From Prunus persica (taxonomy: Eukaryota; Streptophyta; Magnoliopsida; Rosales; Rosaceae), in NCBI RefSeq assembly GCF_000346465.2, contig NC_034010.1, positions 17,619,574 to 17,683,573 of the forward strand: 64,000 bases of DNA, read 5' to 3'. Position numbers and translations under genes: made by a program. The notes beneath the pieces are model-generated. The model was given only the letters and a program-made list of their open reading frames with translations. It was not told the origin of the DNA and made no database searches. Positions 35,860 to 48,820 of this stretch are shown here, one piece after another. Each line of letters begins with the position of its first letter. The stretch's first letter is position 1.

Positions 35860-38800
35860 TCAAGTGACCTTTGCCCTCTGCATGATCATGAATCTTCTTC
35901 TGCTAGCACTCTCCACTTGCTCACCTAGTTTGGCCAAGTGATTCATTCGTCTCTTCCATGACTCCGAGGCCCCCAATTGGCTCTGCTTTTTTACTGAGTC
36001 AACTTGCTCATTTTCAACAGGTTCAGGACTTCTCTCAGATGTATTTCCTTCTTCTGTTTCTTGAATAATCTTCTTCAATGTGTCTACTACCTGACTCATT
36101 GTTGGCCGATCTTTTGCACTCTTCGACAGACAACTATCAGCCAACCTAGCGATTTTTCTTGCTGCGCTGATCGAATACTTGTTTTCAAGCCGGCTATCCA
36201 TTATCAAGCCAAACTTTTTGCCATCATGAGGGAATTGTTTCACCCATTCTAAGAGTCTCTGCTCTGTTCTTGGACGGTTTCTCTCCAATGACCGTCTGCC
36301 TGTAAGAATCTCATACAGCACCACACCGAAACCCCATACGTCACTCTTAGTTGTGAGATGGCCTGTCTCAACGTAATCTGGTGCAGCATACCCGAATGTC
36401 CCCACTACCTGATCACGAAACAAATTCCCATTAGCATTACAATAGTCTTTAAAATTTAAATGCATTTAATGCAGTGACTTTGCAAGCCGTAACAGTTTAG
36501 TATGAAGCAGTATACAAATGCTCTTTGCTTCAAAGTTGGTGTTTTAATATGCACGGCTTGTCCATCACTTGATTGCTTTCTTGTATTTTCCAGACTTAAT
36601 CTCACCATATTTCTAGAACTTTCACTAATGCAAGATAAAGTTCCAATATGTTTATTGCATGAATTTAGTGTATGAGTTTGAGTCGCGATAAAGTTGGGAC
36701 CAGGTGCACGCTACAAATGCTAGTGAGAAATAAGAGCACTTACTGCAGTTGAAACATGAGTATGACCAACCATTGGCCCCTCCCTTGCAAGCCCAAAGTC
36801 AGAAAGCTTTGGTTTAAAATTCTCATCCAGTAACACATTCGCGCATTTAAGATCTCGATATATTACCTTCATCAATAGCATAAGAAAAAAATCAGAATAA
36901 TAATGGTTAAGACTAAGCTTGAATGCTGAAAATAACAAGTAGATGATGTAGAGAATAAACTAATGGAACAGTTCCATTTTAATGTGGTCTTGGGCACCCC
37001 TCAGTCACAAAGTAAATGCAGAAGCGCATTCGCGGGGAAGGGGGTGCAGAGGTTAGGGCATAGATGAAAAATCGATGTGGGAATGTGGGGTCATGGCCAT
37101 GAAAAAGTTCAGGGTTGACCTTATGCAAAGAAAGAAGATATTTTCTCAAATTTGGACATCTGCCTACTCCCAGAACCAGAAGTGAATGTGTATATCTTGT
37201 TGGATTATGACTAGTTTGTTGACTTGTTAAGCATGCTGGATTATGACTAGTTAGTTGACTTGATAAGTTGTTATCTTGTGACAACTTATCAAGTCAACTA
37301 ACTTGTCATAATCCAACATATCTGCCGCAGGAGAAAGTATACAATCTGTGATGAGTAGTAGTACTATATATTCGATATATATGCCCGGTGCCAACAAGCT
37401 CTAGCTCAGAACCTGGATATCCCCAACAAAATGAGATAAAACAGCTGATTTTAAGCTTCAAGTATAAAAGTGGGATTGTATGTAGAAACTAATGGTTAAT
37501 ATCAATGCTTAGAGCTAACCTGAATTTCCAATCCTTCATGAAGATAAACTAATCCTTCAGCTGCTCCTAGTGTTATCTGCAATCTTGTCTCCCAAGGAAT
37601 AGCTGGGTATGCCTTGTTAAATAGATGGTCTTCCAAACTTCTGTTTGGCATATATTCATAGACTAGTAGTCGTTGAATCCCTCTTTCTCCATCCACAGCA
37701 CAGTATCCTATTAGTTTGACAAGATTTGGGTGCTCCACAACACTGAGAAATTGAACTTCTGCCACCCATTGTTTGTGACCCTGTAGAAATGATATTAAAA
37801 AAGAGAGAGAAATCGATCATGAAGTCACAAACATCCATATCATCCACCTCTAGTTTGCCTCTAGATCACTTTCCATCCTTTGAAATAGGGAACGATTACC
37901 ATTCCAACTAGACGAAAATCTCAACACTGAAAAGGAGCCACAAATAGGCAAAGTTGCTCCCAACAAAAAGTTCACTATGAAAAACAGGTTGATACAAATA
38001 TGCTAAGAGAAAACATTGTCCATCTTAATCCCCATATTATTATGGAAGGATTCTAGGGGGAAAATTTGTGACCCACAGAGGAAGATACACATAATTAAAT
38101 ACCATCTTATCTAATGGATGTCATTCTCCATGACAGAGAAAGATACAGGTTTGGCTGCATAAAGACAACAAAATCTAGGTATTCTCTCTTGCAAAAATAA
38201 ATGGAGCCATGTATGCATATATAAAACAAATTTCAGAAGAAATATTTCACTGACTAGCTTCAAATTCCCTTTAAAGGAAAGAAAAAAATGCTGTCATAGA
38301 AAGAGACTGAACAGAAGTGTAAAGAGAGGAGGGCCAGAGGACTCAGAAAAAATCAATTAACTATATTTTAGACAGCAGTTTAGCTACTTTGAGCATAAAT
38401 ATTCAAGGAGAATAAGCCAACAAAATGTTTCTTAAGCACATTTAATAATAATGGGAAAGGAAAAAACTCTTGAGGGCCTTGTTTAACAATTCAATTTAAT
38501 AGGAAGATGCTTAAACCACCATACCTGTAAGCCATCATTGTTAAGCTTTTTAATGGCGACCACGATTGGATCGCCCTTGGCATCAGCAGGCTTAATTGAA
38601 CCTTTATAAACATTCCCAAATCCACCTTCTCCAATCTTAAGCAGCCTGCTGAAATCGTTTGTCGCATGCCTGAGCTCTTGGAAAGTAAATACTCGCAAAT
38701 TATGAGCCTTCTCTTCATACAATTCGGGTATACCGCGCGGTGAATTTTCTGAGCAGGAAGACTGAATCACCCTCTCAGCTCCTGAATAATCAGATTTCCT

Positions 38801-38875
38801 CTGTTCTTTCAGTTCTGGAGCTGATTTTTGTTCCCTGCCCCTTGTTTTGTCCTTGAAGTAGTAGAAGCACTTCAT
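35860..38875 (-). CDS. Receptor-like cytoplasmic kinase, RLCK-VII (PBL19/PBL20-like)
   Basis: Four coding exons on the minus strand: 38875-38525, 37780-37520, 36866-36744 and 36408-35860, all phase 0 at GT-AG sites, giving 427 aa. It starts [10 protein letters not shown] (Cys3 is a possible lipidation site; there is no Gly2). Then come the pre-kinase segment, [14 protein letters not shown] (about 63-76), the Gly loop [12 protein letters not shown] (81-92), VAIKK with Lys109, [11 protein letters not shown] with catalytic Asp209, DFG at Asp227, and the activation loop [20 protein letters not shown]. The C-terminus is charged and Ser/Arg-rich. All key kinase residues are present, though the usual RLCK RDFK is RDLK. 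Family knowledge: relatives are plasma-membrane-associated kinases relaying immune receptor signals, including chitin responses. A 5' UTR intron (about 39474-38900) is suggested by matching splice sites. Confidence 0.9.
37197..37318. repeat. Foldback repeat in an intron of the kinase gene
   Basis: Arms 37237-37271 and 37281-37315 are 35 nt each with one mismatch around a 9-nt loop. A further partial copy of the arm lies at about 37199-37230 (GGATTATGACTAGTT). The ends GTTGGATTATGAC and GTCATAATCCAAC are inverted, suggesting a tiny foldback transposon. Confidence 0.7.
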
Positions 38876-39775
38876 TGCATAAAATCCTATATCAACTCCC
38901 TACCAAGATTTGAATGTGATCTTCCTTTGCTGCCATTGAATCAAGTTCAGAAAGTTAAAGCCTGCCACTGAATTGTCACATGAATATAAGAAGTATCAGC
39001 ATCTTCATACAAACATAATTAAAATTCCCAAAGGGTTTGAAACTGCTAAAAGAAGAAAGAGTATAATCACAGAGAAAATGTTCACTGGCCAAAGAAATGT
39101 TTAATTCAATGAAACCACAAATTGAACAAGAATTTAAAAAGTTTAAATAGATGGCAGCGCCCTAGATTTGAATGCAAACAGAGGAATCATGCAAAGATAA
39201 GGAAGGCCCTGATGAGAAATAGATACAAGAGATTGAAATTCAAAGAAATCATAGATGAGATGACGAATTGCTTGGCAGAATAAAAAGAGTGATCAAAACA
39301 GTGAAATCCCAGATGGGAATTCAGAATGGAATTATAAATTAACTTACAGAAAATCAGCAGACAGAAATGGAAATGGAACTGGATATTCAAGGCAGGGCAA
39401 TCCTGACCCAGATGAACAAAAACAAAGACAAGAACAATGAATGAACCAATAAATCCAAATCATAAAGGCAATACCTTCACCAATATCAATTCTCTTTCAA
39501 AGAAATTTCAAAGGGTTTGGGGGGTTGAAGGTTGGAGAGACCTTCACGGGTTTCTTTTCTTGTTTGGCTTCTCTCTCTCTTTGAGATGGTATTGATAGTC
39601 TCTGTGAAAAAAGTGGCTAGCTTTAAATGGTTTGGCAATTGTTTGCTTGTGGAATTCAACATTGTATATATTAAATAGAATTCAACCAACTTGTCAGTTG
39701 ACAATAACGAGTAGTTCCAGAAACTCCATCTTTCTCTCTCACACAGATTGAAACGAAACAAAACCTGTCCAGAAT
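38876..39775 (-). promoter_or_regulatory. 5' leader, putative leader intron and promoter of the kinase gene
   Basis: A donor-like GTGAAG|GTATTG near 39475 and an acceptor-like TTGGTAG|GGAG near 38899 on the minus strand suggest a leader intron. AT-rich TATTTAATATATA near 39665 could serve as a TATA element. No other gene in this stretch. Confidence 0.35.
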
Positions 39776-41356
39776 ATGGACTCTATAGTCAAAGCCAAAA
39801 ACAAAGAATATGTTATTCTATCACGTACAACTAATAAACGGGTCAACGCTTTGAGGAGACTGTTTAAGAAATTTTCATTATCATTTTCTTTTGAGAATCT
39901 ACTTTTTCATAATTCAAGGAAAATGGAGAAATTTTCGTGCGTGAACCTAGAATTATGTGGTATTTTGACGTGTGATTTATAAGTTTACTCAAATTATAGC
40001 ATGAGTATCTAGTATGTGTATACATGTGATCGGAGTAAATTTATAACACCGCATCAATACTTTACGCGATGGTATGATCACACCGAAATACTACTATGAT
40101 CGGTATACAAGTGCTTGTATGAAATTCAATAACAAAATTGGCAGATTAAACATTCTATTCAGCAACAAAATAGTGAAATTTACGATAAAAGCTAATAAAA
40201 AATTGATTACCAAAACTCACCACCTAACATTTCCGTTAGTTAATTAAAGTTTTGGGATAGGGTTGATAGGGATACAAAACCATCAATTTGTGTAAATTAT
40301 AATAAATAAATATATGTACGTATTTATCTTAGCAAAGAAGTTTGCAGAGAGACCCATAAAATCGGATTGGAAAGTGACTTTAAGGACAAATGAGACCTCT
40401 AAAATTGACCAATATGCCTAATTAAAGCAAAGTTGGAATATCCACATTATTTATTTGTTCACGTTTGTTGAGAAATTTGCACATGAGCTTCAACTTGACC
40501 ATGCAACCTATCCTTTACAAGGCTCCCAATCCCATCTGCATTAAAATTGGAGCTATGTGACTCCTGTCTCCACATTGACAATGACCCAAGCCTTGGACAA
40601 AACAAAATGGTAGGGAACCCATTTGGGATTTTAAAAGGAAGTCAACAAAACAACCTTGTTTGAGGGTCATATTGGTCAACAAATTTAGGTCTTGCTCATG
40701 TCACTTCTTTGTTTTTTTTTCAGATTTACTTGGTAAAGATATATATTTTTTTCTTTTTGCCATTAAATACAAAATAAAATCCCCAAAGGGCACCGATGAC
40801 CGTACAAGTTTCAATGGGATACAAGAGGTAAACTTATATGGTACTCAACCAACGACCCAAGCGTTACCAAGTTGGCCCAAAGCATAAAGGCAGATGTGGT
40901 ATTCCCCATACACGGCTTCAAGGGCTACCAAAAACTGGTACACAACCAGTAAGTTTGAATCACCCAAGCAACACAGCAACCCACATACAGTGAAACTCTC
41001 TTTAAGAGAAACCAAAGAAACCGACTAACAAACTCGCACCACAACCGCAAACCAACAGCCCAACCACTGTCGAACTCCACAGTCTAATGCCCACAACCAC
41101 ATGTCGACCATTGGCACCAAATAGATCCACCATCGCAGCTCCAACCTGCAACCCAAAAGGCACAAATATGCATATCTACGAATCAGGACTTATTGGTAAC
41201 ATTTCCTTCATTCATTTTTTTTTTCTTCTTCTTATTTTTATTTTTATGAACTTATTCAATCTCTGGATTAAATATGGTATATGATAACCGTCAATATAAT
41301 TAAGACAATAAACCCATTGTTACGCTTGAATATCAATATTATCAATTTTATAAGTA
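39776..41356. other. Intergenic
   Basis: No recognised gene. The stretch is AT-rich with a more balanced segment at 40780-41180. Confidence 0.35.
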
Positions 41357-41930
41357 GGGTTGTCATGTTCAATACTTCGTGAATTTTGATCCGATTTGCA
41401 TTTTGGTTCCTCAATTTTCAAAATCGTTCCCGTGGTCATCAACTTTAGTTTCGTTAGGACAAATGGTCTTGCCTTTAGTTTTGTTAACTTTTTCTGTTGA
41501 ATACAGAGGCAAAATAATTTTTTTGTATTATTTTTAATTTTCACCATCTGAATATTCCAACAAAGCCATGGACAACCTCCACCCGACACCAAGCCAATTA
41601 ACCCACCACCCCAGTAACAACTGATGGCGCTCCTACAACACACACCCACATCCCTACCCAAACCATACCCACCCTCCTTGTGATAGCTAGGATAGGAAGA
41701 AGGTTTTTAAGTTTTTATTTGTACGTTTTAGGTGAAATGAATATTCAGATAGTGAAAGCTAAAAATAATATAAAAATACCATTTTGCTCTTGCATTTAAC
41801 AGAAAATTTAACAAAATTAACGTCAAGACTATTTATCCTAACGAAAGTAAAGTTGAAGGACCATGAGAATGATTTTTGAAATTGATGGACAAAAATGTGA
41901 ATCAAGTCAAAGTTTAAGGACCATTAGCCA
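41357..41930. mobile_element. Mutator-like long-TIR non-autonomous element, copy 2
   Basis: Shares terminal blocks with the element at 8875-9398 (TTTGATCCGATTTGCATTT, AACTTTAGTTTCGTT, inverse near the right end). It is flanked by the 10-bp duplication TTTATAAGTA (41347-41356 and 41931-41940). It contains no intact gene. Confidence 0.72.
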
Positions 41931-41940
41931 TTTATAAGTA

Positions 41941-44162
41941 TCATATCAAATCTAAAAGTCGCTTTTTAAAAAAATAAGAAATTAAAAAATTATTAACCTT
42001 TGACTCTGTCGCTTTCTACACACATATATAAACCTTCATTAGATTGTATAAAATTCAATTATACCAAAGAATATACCAACCAATATGATTCAAAAAGGGT
42101 GCATGTGTTGCCATTGTATTAATAATATTTTGATCAAATTATGGGTTTGGTGGGTTTATGAGATATAGAGAAGAAAGAACTAAACTATAAATCCAATGCA
42201 TTGTCATCTGTCCCAAAAAAAAAAGGAAGAATAAATGACATAATTATGTATATAATTGTATAAATATTCTATTTGACAAGTAGCAGGAGGGATCTTAAAA
42301 TTCCCCATAACATACATTGAAATCCCAACGATAATTCACTCATTATTATTAAAAAAAAATTATTGGTATCACGTATCAACGTCAAATTATTTTTGGTGCA
42401 TTGGCGGTGGTCCCTTAAAGCTTGGACATTCTCTGGAAGCTGTACTTATTTGTTCATGTTTTCTTTCGAGAATTATGTTATTATGGTGAATTCCCAGAAT
42501 GATGGCTGCCAATCACATACCAAGCAGCTTTGTTGAAAGTGATAGCTTCCAAATGGTTTGGACTGTGCACTAATAGCACATCAACATATGTCTCAACTTT
42601 TTGGTAAGTGAATGATTTCGTTATAAAAGTTTCTCTGCAAATATTTTATGGCTTGTAAAAGAAAACTGTTTTATAAGGCCTTTTTTTTTTTTTTTTTTTT
42701 TTTGGAAGTTAGGAATTTGAGAAATAAATAGCATAATTTTCTTTACAAGACGCCAATATTGAGTGGCTAAGATAAAACATAGAGAGATGCTAAGATAAAA
42801 CAAGAAATAAGAGAACATTCATTAATTTATTTATAAAAAAAATTAGTGTATAGTGATTAAAAACTTTAATAATTAGGATATCATAAATTAAGTATTTTGG
42901 TTTTGAATTTGGTGAATGAGTTTTGAATTTTTCTTTATAATAGGTCAATAAGGTGGCCCATCTAAATTTATAGGGAAAATACTATTTTACCCCTTTTAGT
43001 TTAAGAGAGCACCATCGCCGCATGGACCATGATAAGATCCAATCCAAATTCCACTTTGGAATATGAACCGAATCCTGTGCGTGTCCGACACCTGGCAGGT
43101 GTTGGCCACACTTGACCAAATTGCCCTTCTAACCTAAAGTTCAAAAGTTTCTTTAGGGTTTGACTTCTGCCGAAAATTCGGCAAAGTCTCCCTTATAAAT
43201 TGCTCATTTTCCAAAATTACCTATACAACAACAATTCAAATATCCACAACCATTCTGCAATTCAAATAACCAAGAATTAAAGAATATACAGAGAGGTAAA
43301 CGACGCTCCTTATTTCTTAATCTGAGCCCCTAACAAAGCAAGAAGGACCAAGATCGACCTCTTAGTATGACAAACTTCCAACGTAAGGTCATCAAAACAA
43401 GAATGTTTATCAAATGCCAAGCTCACAAACATTCCAACGGACACCTCAGGGAGACCCATCTAGGCTGGTCTTCTGCACCTTATCAGCAATACTCTCACCA
43501 GAAGAAAACATGAGCACAAGGAATCCCCCAAAAAATTTCTCAAGGTCATTAAAGACTTTAACACCACCAGACTCCGCAATCCCCATCACATGATAATCAA
43601 ACAAGTACGTAGAGATGGGTAGAAGGATTATACCCAAAAACTCGAGCCGCCGAAATCCTTGCGCAACACTGAGAGAAAGAGAATCGAAACCACAGCCCCT
43701 AGACTCCAAAAACTATGGAACCACAACATGCACCACCAACAACTAGTATCAAAAGCCTTCCATGTACAATAAGGAAACAACTACTCAAAAAACCACCCCC
43801 ACATCCACACAGAGAACCGAGGAACCTTAGTCGTCATCCCCAATTCATCGGAGCGAACCAACACCACTGCAAGGCAAGCCTGATTAGGACGAAACACGAA
43901 GGAGGAAGTAGAAGACCAAACCATTGAGACCAGACAAAACCCTTGATGTCGTTGCTCTGGAGAGTCACATCAAAACCAAACAAGACCAGACGATACCCCC
44001 TCTCTCGGCATACAAAGAAGAATACCAAGAATCATTGTATTAGGATGAACAAAATCACAGCGAAACCTTGGAGTTAGAACGATGAATGCCAGTGGCAGCT
44101 CAACGTGAGAAGAAAAAAATCTAAGTGGTTTTGTTAGGTGTTTTTATTTTTTGGAAGATGAA

Positions 44163-44199
<37 letters not shown>

Positions 44200-44265
44200 T
44201 GTGCATTTTCTATTATAAACCTAAAAAGAATACCAATATAAGAGTACTATAAAACTACACACTAT
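41941..44265. other. Intergenic with undefined repeat debris
   Basis: A T run lies at about 42680-42703 and an (AT)n microsatellite at about 44167-44196. A segment near 43160-43195 (CTGCCGAAAATTCGGCAAAG) is a short palindrome of a kind seen in some plant LTRs. Frames at 43446-43709 and 43715-43927 have no recognisable domain. Confidence 0.4.
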
Positions 44266-44510
44266 GGCCCGTTTGGGATTGCTTTTTTTGGCCAAAAATC
44301 TGCTTCACTTTAAAGTTAAGCAATTTAAGGTGTTTGGTAAAAATAAAATATCCTGATTATTTTAAAAGCATGGCCTTTTAACAACAGCTTTTAAAAGCAG
44401 GCTCTGGGTTGCTTTTCAAAGCTGCTTTCAAAAGAAGCAGAGATAAACCTTTAATGAATTTTTTTAATTCCTAAAATATCATAATTCATTTTAAAAAATG
44501 ACACTACCTC

Positions 44511-44960
44511 CACTTCCACATCCAACTTCACCACTTGCACCACCACATTCACAACCTCCACAACCACCGCCACTGCCACCACCACCACATCCTTCTTTTC
44601 CTCATCCTCCGCCACTACCTCCACAACCACCACCTCATCCACCTCCACCTCCACCACCACCAGCACCATCACCTTCCACCACCNNNNNNNNNNNNNNNNN
44701 NNNNNNNNNNNNNNNNNNNNNNNNNNNNNNNNNNNNNNNNNNNNNNNNNNNNNNNNNNNNNNNNNNNNNNNNNNNNNNNNNNNTGTAATAATACTGAGAG
44801 AATAGATAAAATAGTAAGAAAAGATGAAAAGGAGGGAGGACCACCACCTCCACCACCTCCACAACCGCCATCCCCACCACCACCACTACCACAACCACCA
44901 ACTCCACTGTCATCACCACCACCACCACCACTCCATCACTACCACTACTACCACATGATT
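44511..44960. repeat. CCN-rich (CCA/CCT/CAC) low-complexity tract
   Basis: Strong pyrimidine/C bias on the plus strand with imperfect trinucleotide periodicity, interrupted by the gap. Confidence 0.8.
44684..44783. other. Assembly gap, 100 N
   Basis: Exactly 100 N, the conventional size for a gap of unknown length. Low-complexity CCA/CCT repeats on both sides explain the break. Frames that run through it are artefacts. Confidence 0.98.
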
Positions 44961-45261
44961 AGTATATAACACTTTTAACATCATGTCTATTTTAGTCATT
45001 ATTCATAGTTACAACAATTTTATATTAAAATTTACCAAACTGTTTTGACACTACTTTTTGTACTAACAACACTTTAAAAATACTGTTTACCAAACATGGA
45101 GCTGTTTTACTTTATAGCTAATTATTTTCAAAGCACAGCATAAGCAACTTTTTTTAAAAGTGACAGCAATCCCAAACTTGGCCTATATCGTAGTTTCTAT
45201 TCTATAAACATTTTATTGTTAATATAAATATTTTGTAAATGAACAAATATCACAAACATAA

Positions 45262-45345
45262 GGTTGGTGTAGTGTAGTGGTTTGTAATTGAACCTTCTCT
45301 TTTGAGAGTCAAGATTTGAGTCCGTTCAAGTACACAAAATTTACT
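45262..45345 (+). mobile_element. SINE-like, tRNA-derived fragment
   Basis: Box A-like GTGTAGTGTAGTGGTTTG resembles the SINE in ALG8 intron 1. A degenerate box B-like GATTTGAGTCCG follows. No target duplication seen. Confidence 0.4.
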
Positions 45346-45396
45346 ATCTTTTAGGGTGAATAAAAATAAAGTCTATGTAAATCTAAGCAACATTGT

Positions 45397-45485
45397 CAAT
45401 GGATCCATAGTTCAGTTGTAAGAGCATTTGCTTTCATATAAATAGTCTCATATTCGAACTCCAATAAAACCTCCCTCTTTCCAAA
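45397..45485 (+). mobile_element. SINE-like, tRNA-derived fragment of another family
   Basis: TAGTTCAGTTGTAAGAGC (box A-like) and ATTCGAACTCC (box B-like) lie about 35 bp apart, close to a real tRNA in spacing. It lacks a foldable tRNA acceptor stem, so it is not called a tRNA gene. Confidence 0.4.
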
Positions 45486-46424
45486 CTTTGACAACAAAAG
45501 AATATCTAGCTTTGCAGATTTTTTTATATCATTTTTGTATTCAGAGAGGAGAGGCTAAAAATGACATTCGTTGATGTTGTTTTGTCACATATCTGATCAT
45601 TCATATTCCAAATCAAATGAACTTATTAATCAACCTATTACCCTCTAAATCTAACTGTGAAGTAATAATTATTTTTCTGTAAAAGTTGAAATAGTAATTT
45701 TAAAGGGTGAATTATAAAATTACACGAGAAACTTATGCGTGAAAGGAAAACAAAATTAGAATAAAATTATCCATTACAAGAAATAAATCAATAAAACCTA
45801 AACCATGTTAATCCATCTAGTCATTCAAGCTAAAATGAATAAGAAAAAAGAAACCAAATTTGGCGAATATTCGAGAAAATTCCCCCTCACCATTTTAACT
45901 TTAATATTTTTAGGGTTTGCCACCAGTGATACACTTGAAAAACTGAAAAAAAAAATTTTAAGGTACACTTGAAAAACACATTCCTTCCTATTCGGTGGCC
46001 TTGTCTTTTGAATTTCACAAATGCTTGATGAAGTTGTAAAGAGGTTTTTTAAGGTACATTTTCCAGTGAGTTAATTATGCCACCAAATCTTTGGGAAGTA
46101 GAGACAAATACGTGGGATTGTGGCATGATTCTTCAGTATCTCTTGGGATACTAATTATATTCATAGGACATGCAATATTTCTTTGAACACACCACACGTA
46201 CTTGATGCTTTGATGCTTTGATTTGAGGATTTTTGTCAATATGTGATAAAAACTGATGCAGATCGAAAAGAAAATAATAAAATTCTACAGTTGACAGCAT
46301 GACATATTGTCCTTCTCCTCCAGTACCGCTAAATCATGATATTGATGTATAATTAATGCATTGGAATAAGTTGTATAGAAAACATGGTCAGTTACACGTT
46401 TTACTTGCGTGGTTTGGAGTATGA
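45486..46424. other. Intergenic
   Basis: No gene or element boundaries recognised. Confidence 0.35.
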
Positions 46425-46815
46425 GACAATTTAGCTCTATTTTGCCCTCCCAACTTACAATTTGGATTTGAGTCCCCTTAAACTTTCAGTTCATGTTAAT
46501 TCCCTCCTAATCGTCAATTATGTCACAAATTTCCCTTTGTTTTCATCACGCGCAACTCACGCGACTAACATTTAGGGGCATATACGTCAGTTGATGTCGC
46601 AACCAGGCATTGACCCCATTTTGTGCCTTGGGGGGGATCTAGTTGAGCGCCAAAGGCTGGAGGGAAATGACCCTCAATTTGATAAAATGATTGACATAAC
46701 TAACGGCGGAGATACTGTGGCACAAATTGAAAGTTTAGGGAGCTTCAAACCAAATTGAAAGTTCAGATGAAGTGGAATACGACCTCTAATTCAAGGGGCA
46801 TAGTTAAATTCTTCC
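46425..46815. mobile_element. Probable long-TIR (Mutator-like) non-autonomous element
   Basis: The left block ATTTGGATTTGAGTCCCCTT...AATTATGTCA and the inverse of the right block ATTTGGTTTGAAGCTCCCTA...AGTTATGTCA are clearly related over about 100 bp. Ends and target duplication are not fixed. Confidence 0.45.
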
Positions 46816-48688
46816 CTTTTAAAAATTGACTAAAACAACCGTAAAATTTTGAATCTTTATTCTATTGGTCACTCTATTGGTTTTTAATTTTGTTGTTGTT
46901 GAAAGCTTTGTTTAAAAAATAATAACAATAAGCACTATAAGAGTGTACAACATATAGCACTGAACTAGTCAATACTATTCAAAACTCAATCATAAGAGAC
47001 AGGAACAAATGCGTAATCTTAAAAAAGATTCGCTCCTAAATAACTTGACAAGAAAAGAGAAGAAAGAAGTGGTAAGAACAAGGAGAAAGAAGAAAGAAGA
47101 GGAAGCATGAACACCCCTTCGATCTGCACATCAAAAAAACCTTGGCAGCACCAGAAGCTTGCAGCCTACAACAAAGCACAAAATCAGAAAAAACGAGCAA
47201 AAAGTAAAATAATGAATAAGAAAAGAAACTAAAAAGTAAAATAACAAATAAAGAAAAAACCTAAAACAACACAAATAAACAGTGAGAAAAAGAAAACTAG
47301 CCAAAGCCAACCAGACAGACACAATACAAAGCCCAATAAAAAAGCTAAAGAGAAAGAACACTAGACTGATGTTATGTGGATATAAGGAGAGATGAAGAAT
47401 GGACTCCACTGCATCAATAATGTTCATATAAACAAAAATGGGTCCCCAAGTGCCACGTCAAAGCATAGCAATTAAACTATAAGGATGCTTTGACCATAAT
47501 AATAAAAAGGTATAAACATCTAATTGTGCACCTAATTTTTTTTTTTTAATCTTCGGGACTCTAGCGTTAAATACAAAAATTCAACTCTTATCCTCAAATT
47601 TCTCTATTTTTTTTTTTTTATAATTAATGACTGTCATCCATCATATCTAAAGTTAGAATCTGTTTGAACAAAATAGAGATTGATGCCATTAGGACAAATT
47701 TTCCTTGGCAACTTCTCTACTTTAAATAAATTATTCTACAGAATGAAAAAACATGTTTTGGGCCCATAGAGGGTGAGAGGGTGAGAGGGTGAGAGGCAGA
47801 CCAGTTGGTGAGAGGCAGACCAGTTGGTTTTAAATTTGTCTCATGTAATGAGTGTACCTTTATGCATGGTTTAGAATAGTTATAGCCACCCAAAACAAAA
47901 AGGGAAGATTTTCCTTTCTTTTTTTGGGTTAGAGTGAGGAAGGGGAAGGCTGTTTTCTCAAATGTTAGAATAGTCATTGTTAATGTGTTATGAAAGTTCG
48001 AACATGAGACTACTAATATACAAATCGAGATTTTTTTTCACTAAATTATACTTCATTGGCAAAACGAAAATAGAAGATTACTTTCCCTCAAACCATTAAA
48101 ATGCATGGAATATCACCAATCTCAATGATTCTTATTTTGTCAATGCGAATGATTGTACATAAAGTGGTTTTCTGCATAAACAAAACAATATATTGAGCCA
48201 AAGTTAACCTCTGGAGATTATGTGGTTCTTTCGATCTTGTCACAGTTCAAAATTATTTTTGAGCCATCACCTTCCAAATACTGCCATGTCTACTTTCAAT
48301 TATATTGATCAATGAATCATTATAGGTAGAGGTTTTTCTAGTAAAAGTACTCATGGAGAACACTGGGGGATTTGTGTTGATTTCTGTATGGAGAAATTTT
48401 TTTCTCTTTAGGGAACTTGGATAGATAAATTTTCTTCCAGTATTGTTAGCCACATGCATTTTTGAGCAGGGAAGTGATTCCACCAAATTAAAATGCAACA
48501 AAACAAACCCATGTGATGTAATATGACCATTCATGTATGTGGTTTCCATTGACATATAATTCACTATCAGATTAGACCACCATGATCATTATGATTTAGA
48601 ATAATAATGCAGCCTGGGCCCTTAAGGTGGGTAGCAAAAGTTTTGGCTTCATATCAGATATTATAAGTGTTTGCTCCTCAACTATATT

Positions 48689-48692
<4 letters not shown>
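46816..48692. other. Intergenic with a minisatellite
   Basis: A short tandem array lies at about 47768-47828 (GAGGGTGA units, then GTGAGAGGCAGACCAGTTG twice). T/A runs occur near 47537 and 47610. No gene supported. Confidence 0.4.

Positions 48693-48750
<58 letters not shown>
48693..48750. repeat. (GA)29 microsatellite
   Basis: Uninterrupted GA dinucleotides. It starts about 70 bp beyond the stop codon of the SWEET gene, so it probably lies in its 3' UTR (as CT on the mRNA strand). Confidence 0.97.
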
Positions 48751-48753
<3 letters not shown>

Positions 48754-48820
48754 ACATACATGGAAAATTTAACACTTCTGGCAGTAAATACTGACTTCTT
48801 CTATGAAGTAAATGTCTCTT

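Larger units (their letters stand above)
44266..45183. mobile_element. MITE-like element containing the assembly gap
   Basis: The ends GGCCCGTTTGGGATTGCTTT and AGCAATCCCAAACTTGGCC are inverted repeats, and TAT flanks both sides. The interior has two CCACCACC-rich tracts (44511-44683 and 44835-44955) separated by N. The interior is of unknown true length. Confidence 0.6.

Noticed and set aside
44451..44969. His/Pro- or Val-rich frames across the N gap
   Set aside because: They are translations of CCA/CCT low-complexity DNA and contain 34 unknown residues from the gap.
45397..45485. Possible tRNA gene
   Set aside because: Internal promoter-like boxes are present, but I could not pair an acceptor stem or a normal anticodon arm, so it is called SINE-like.
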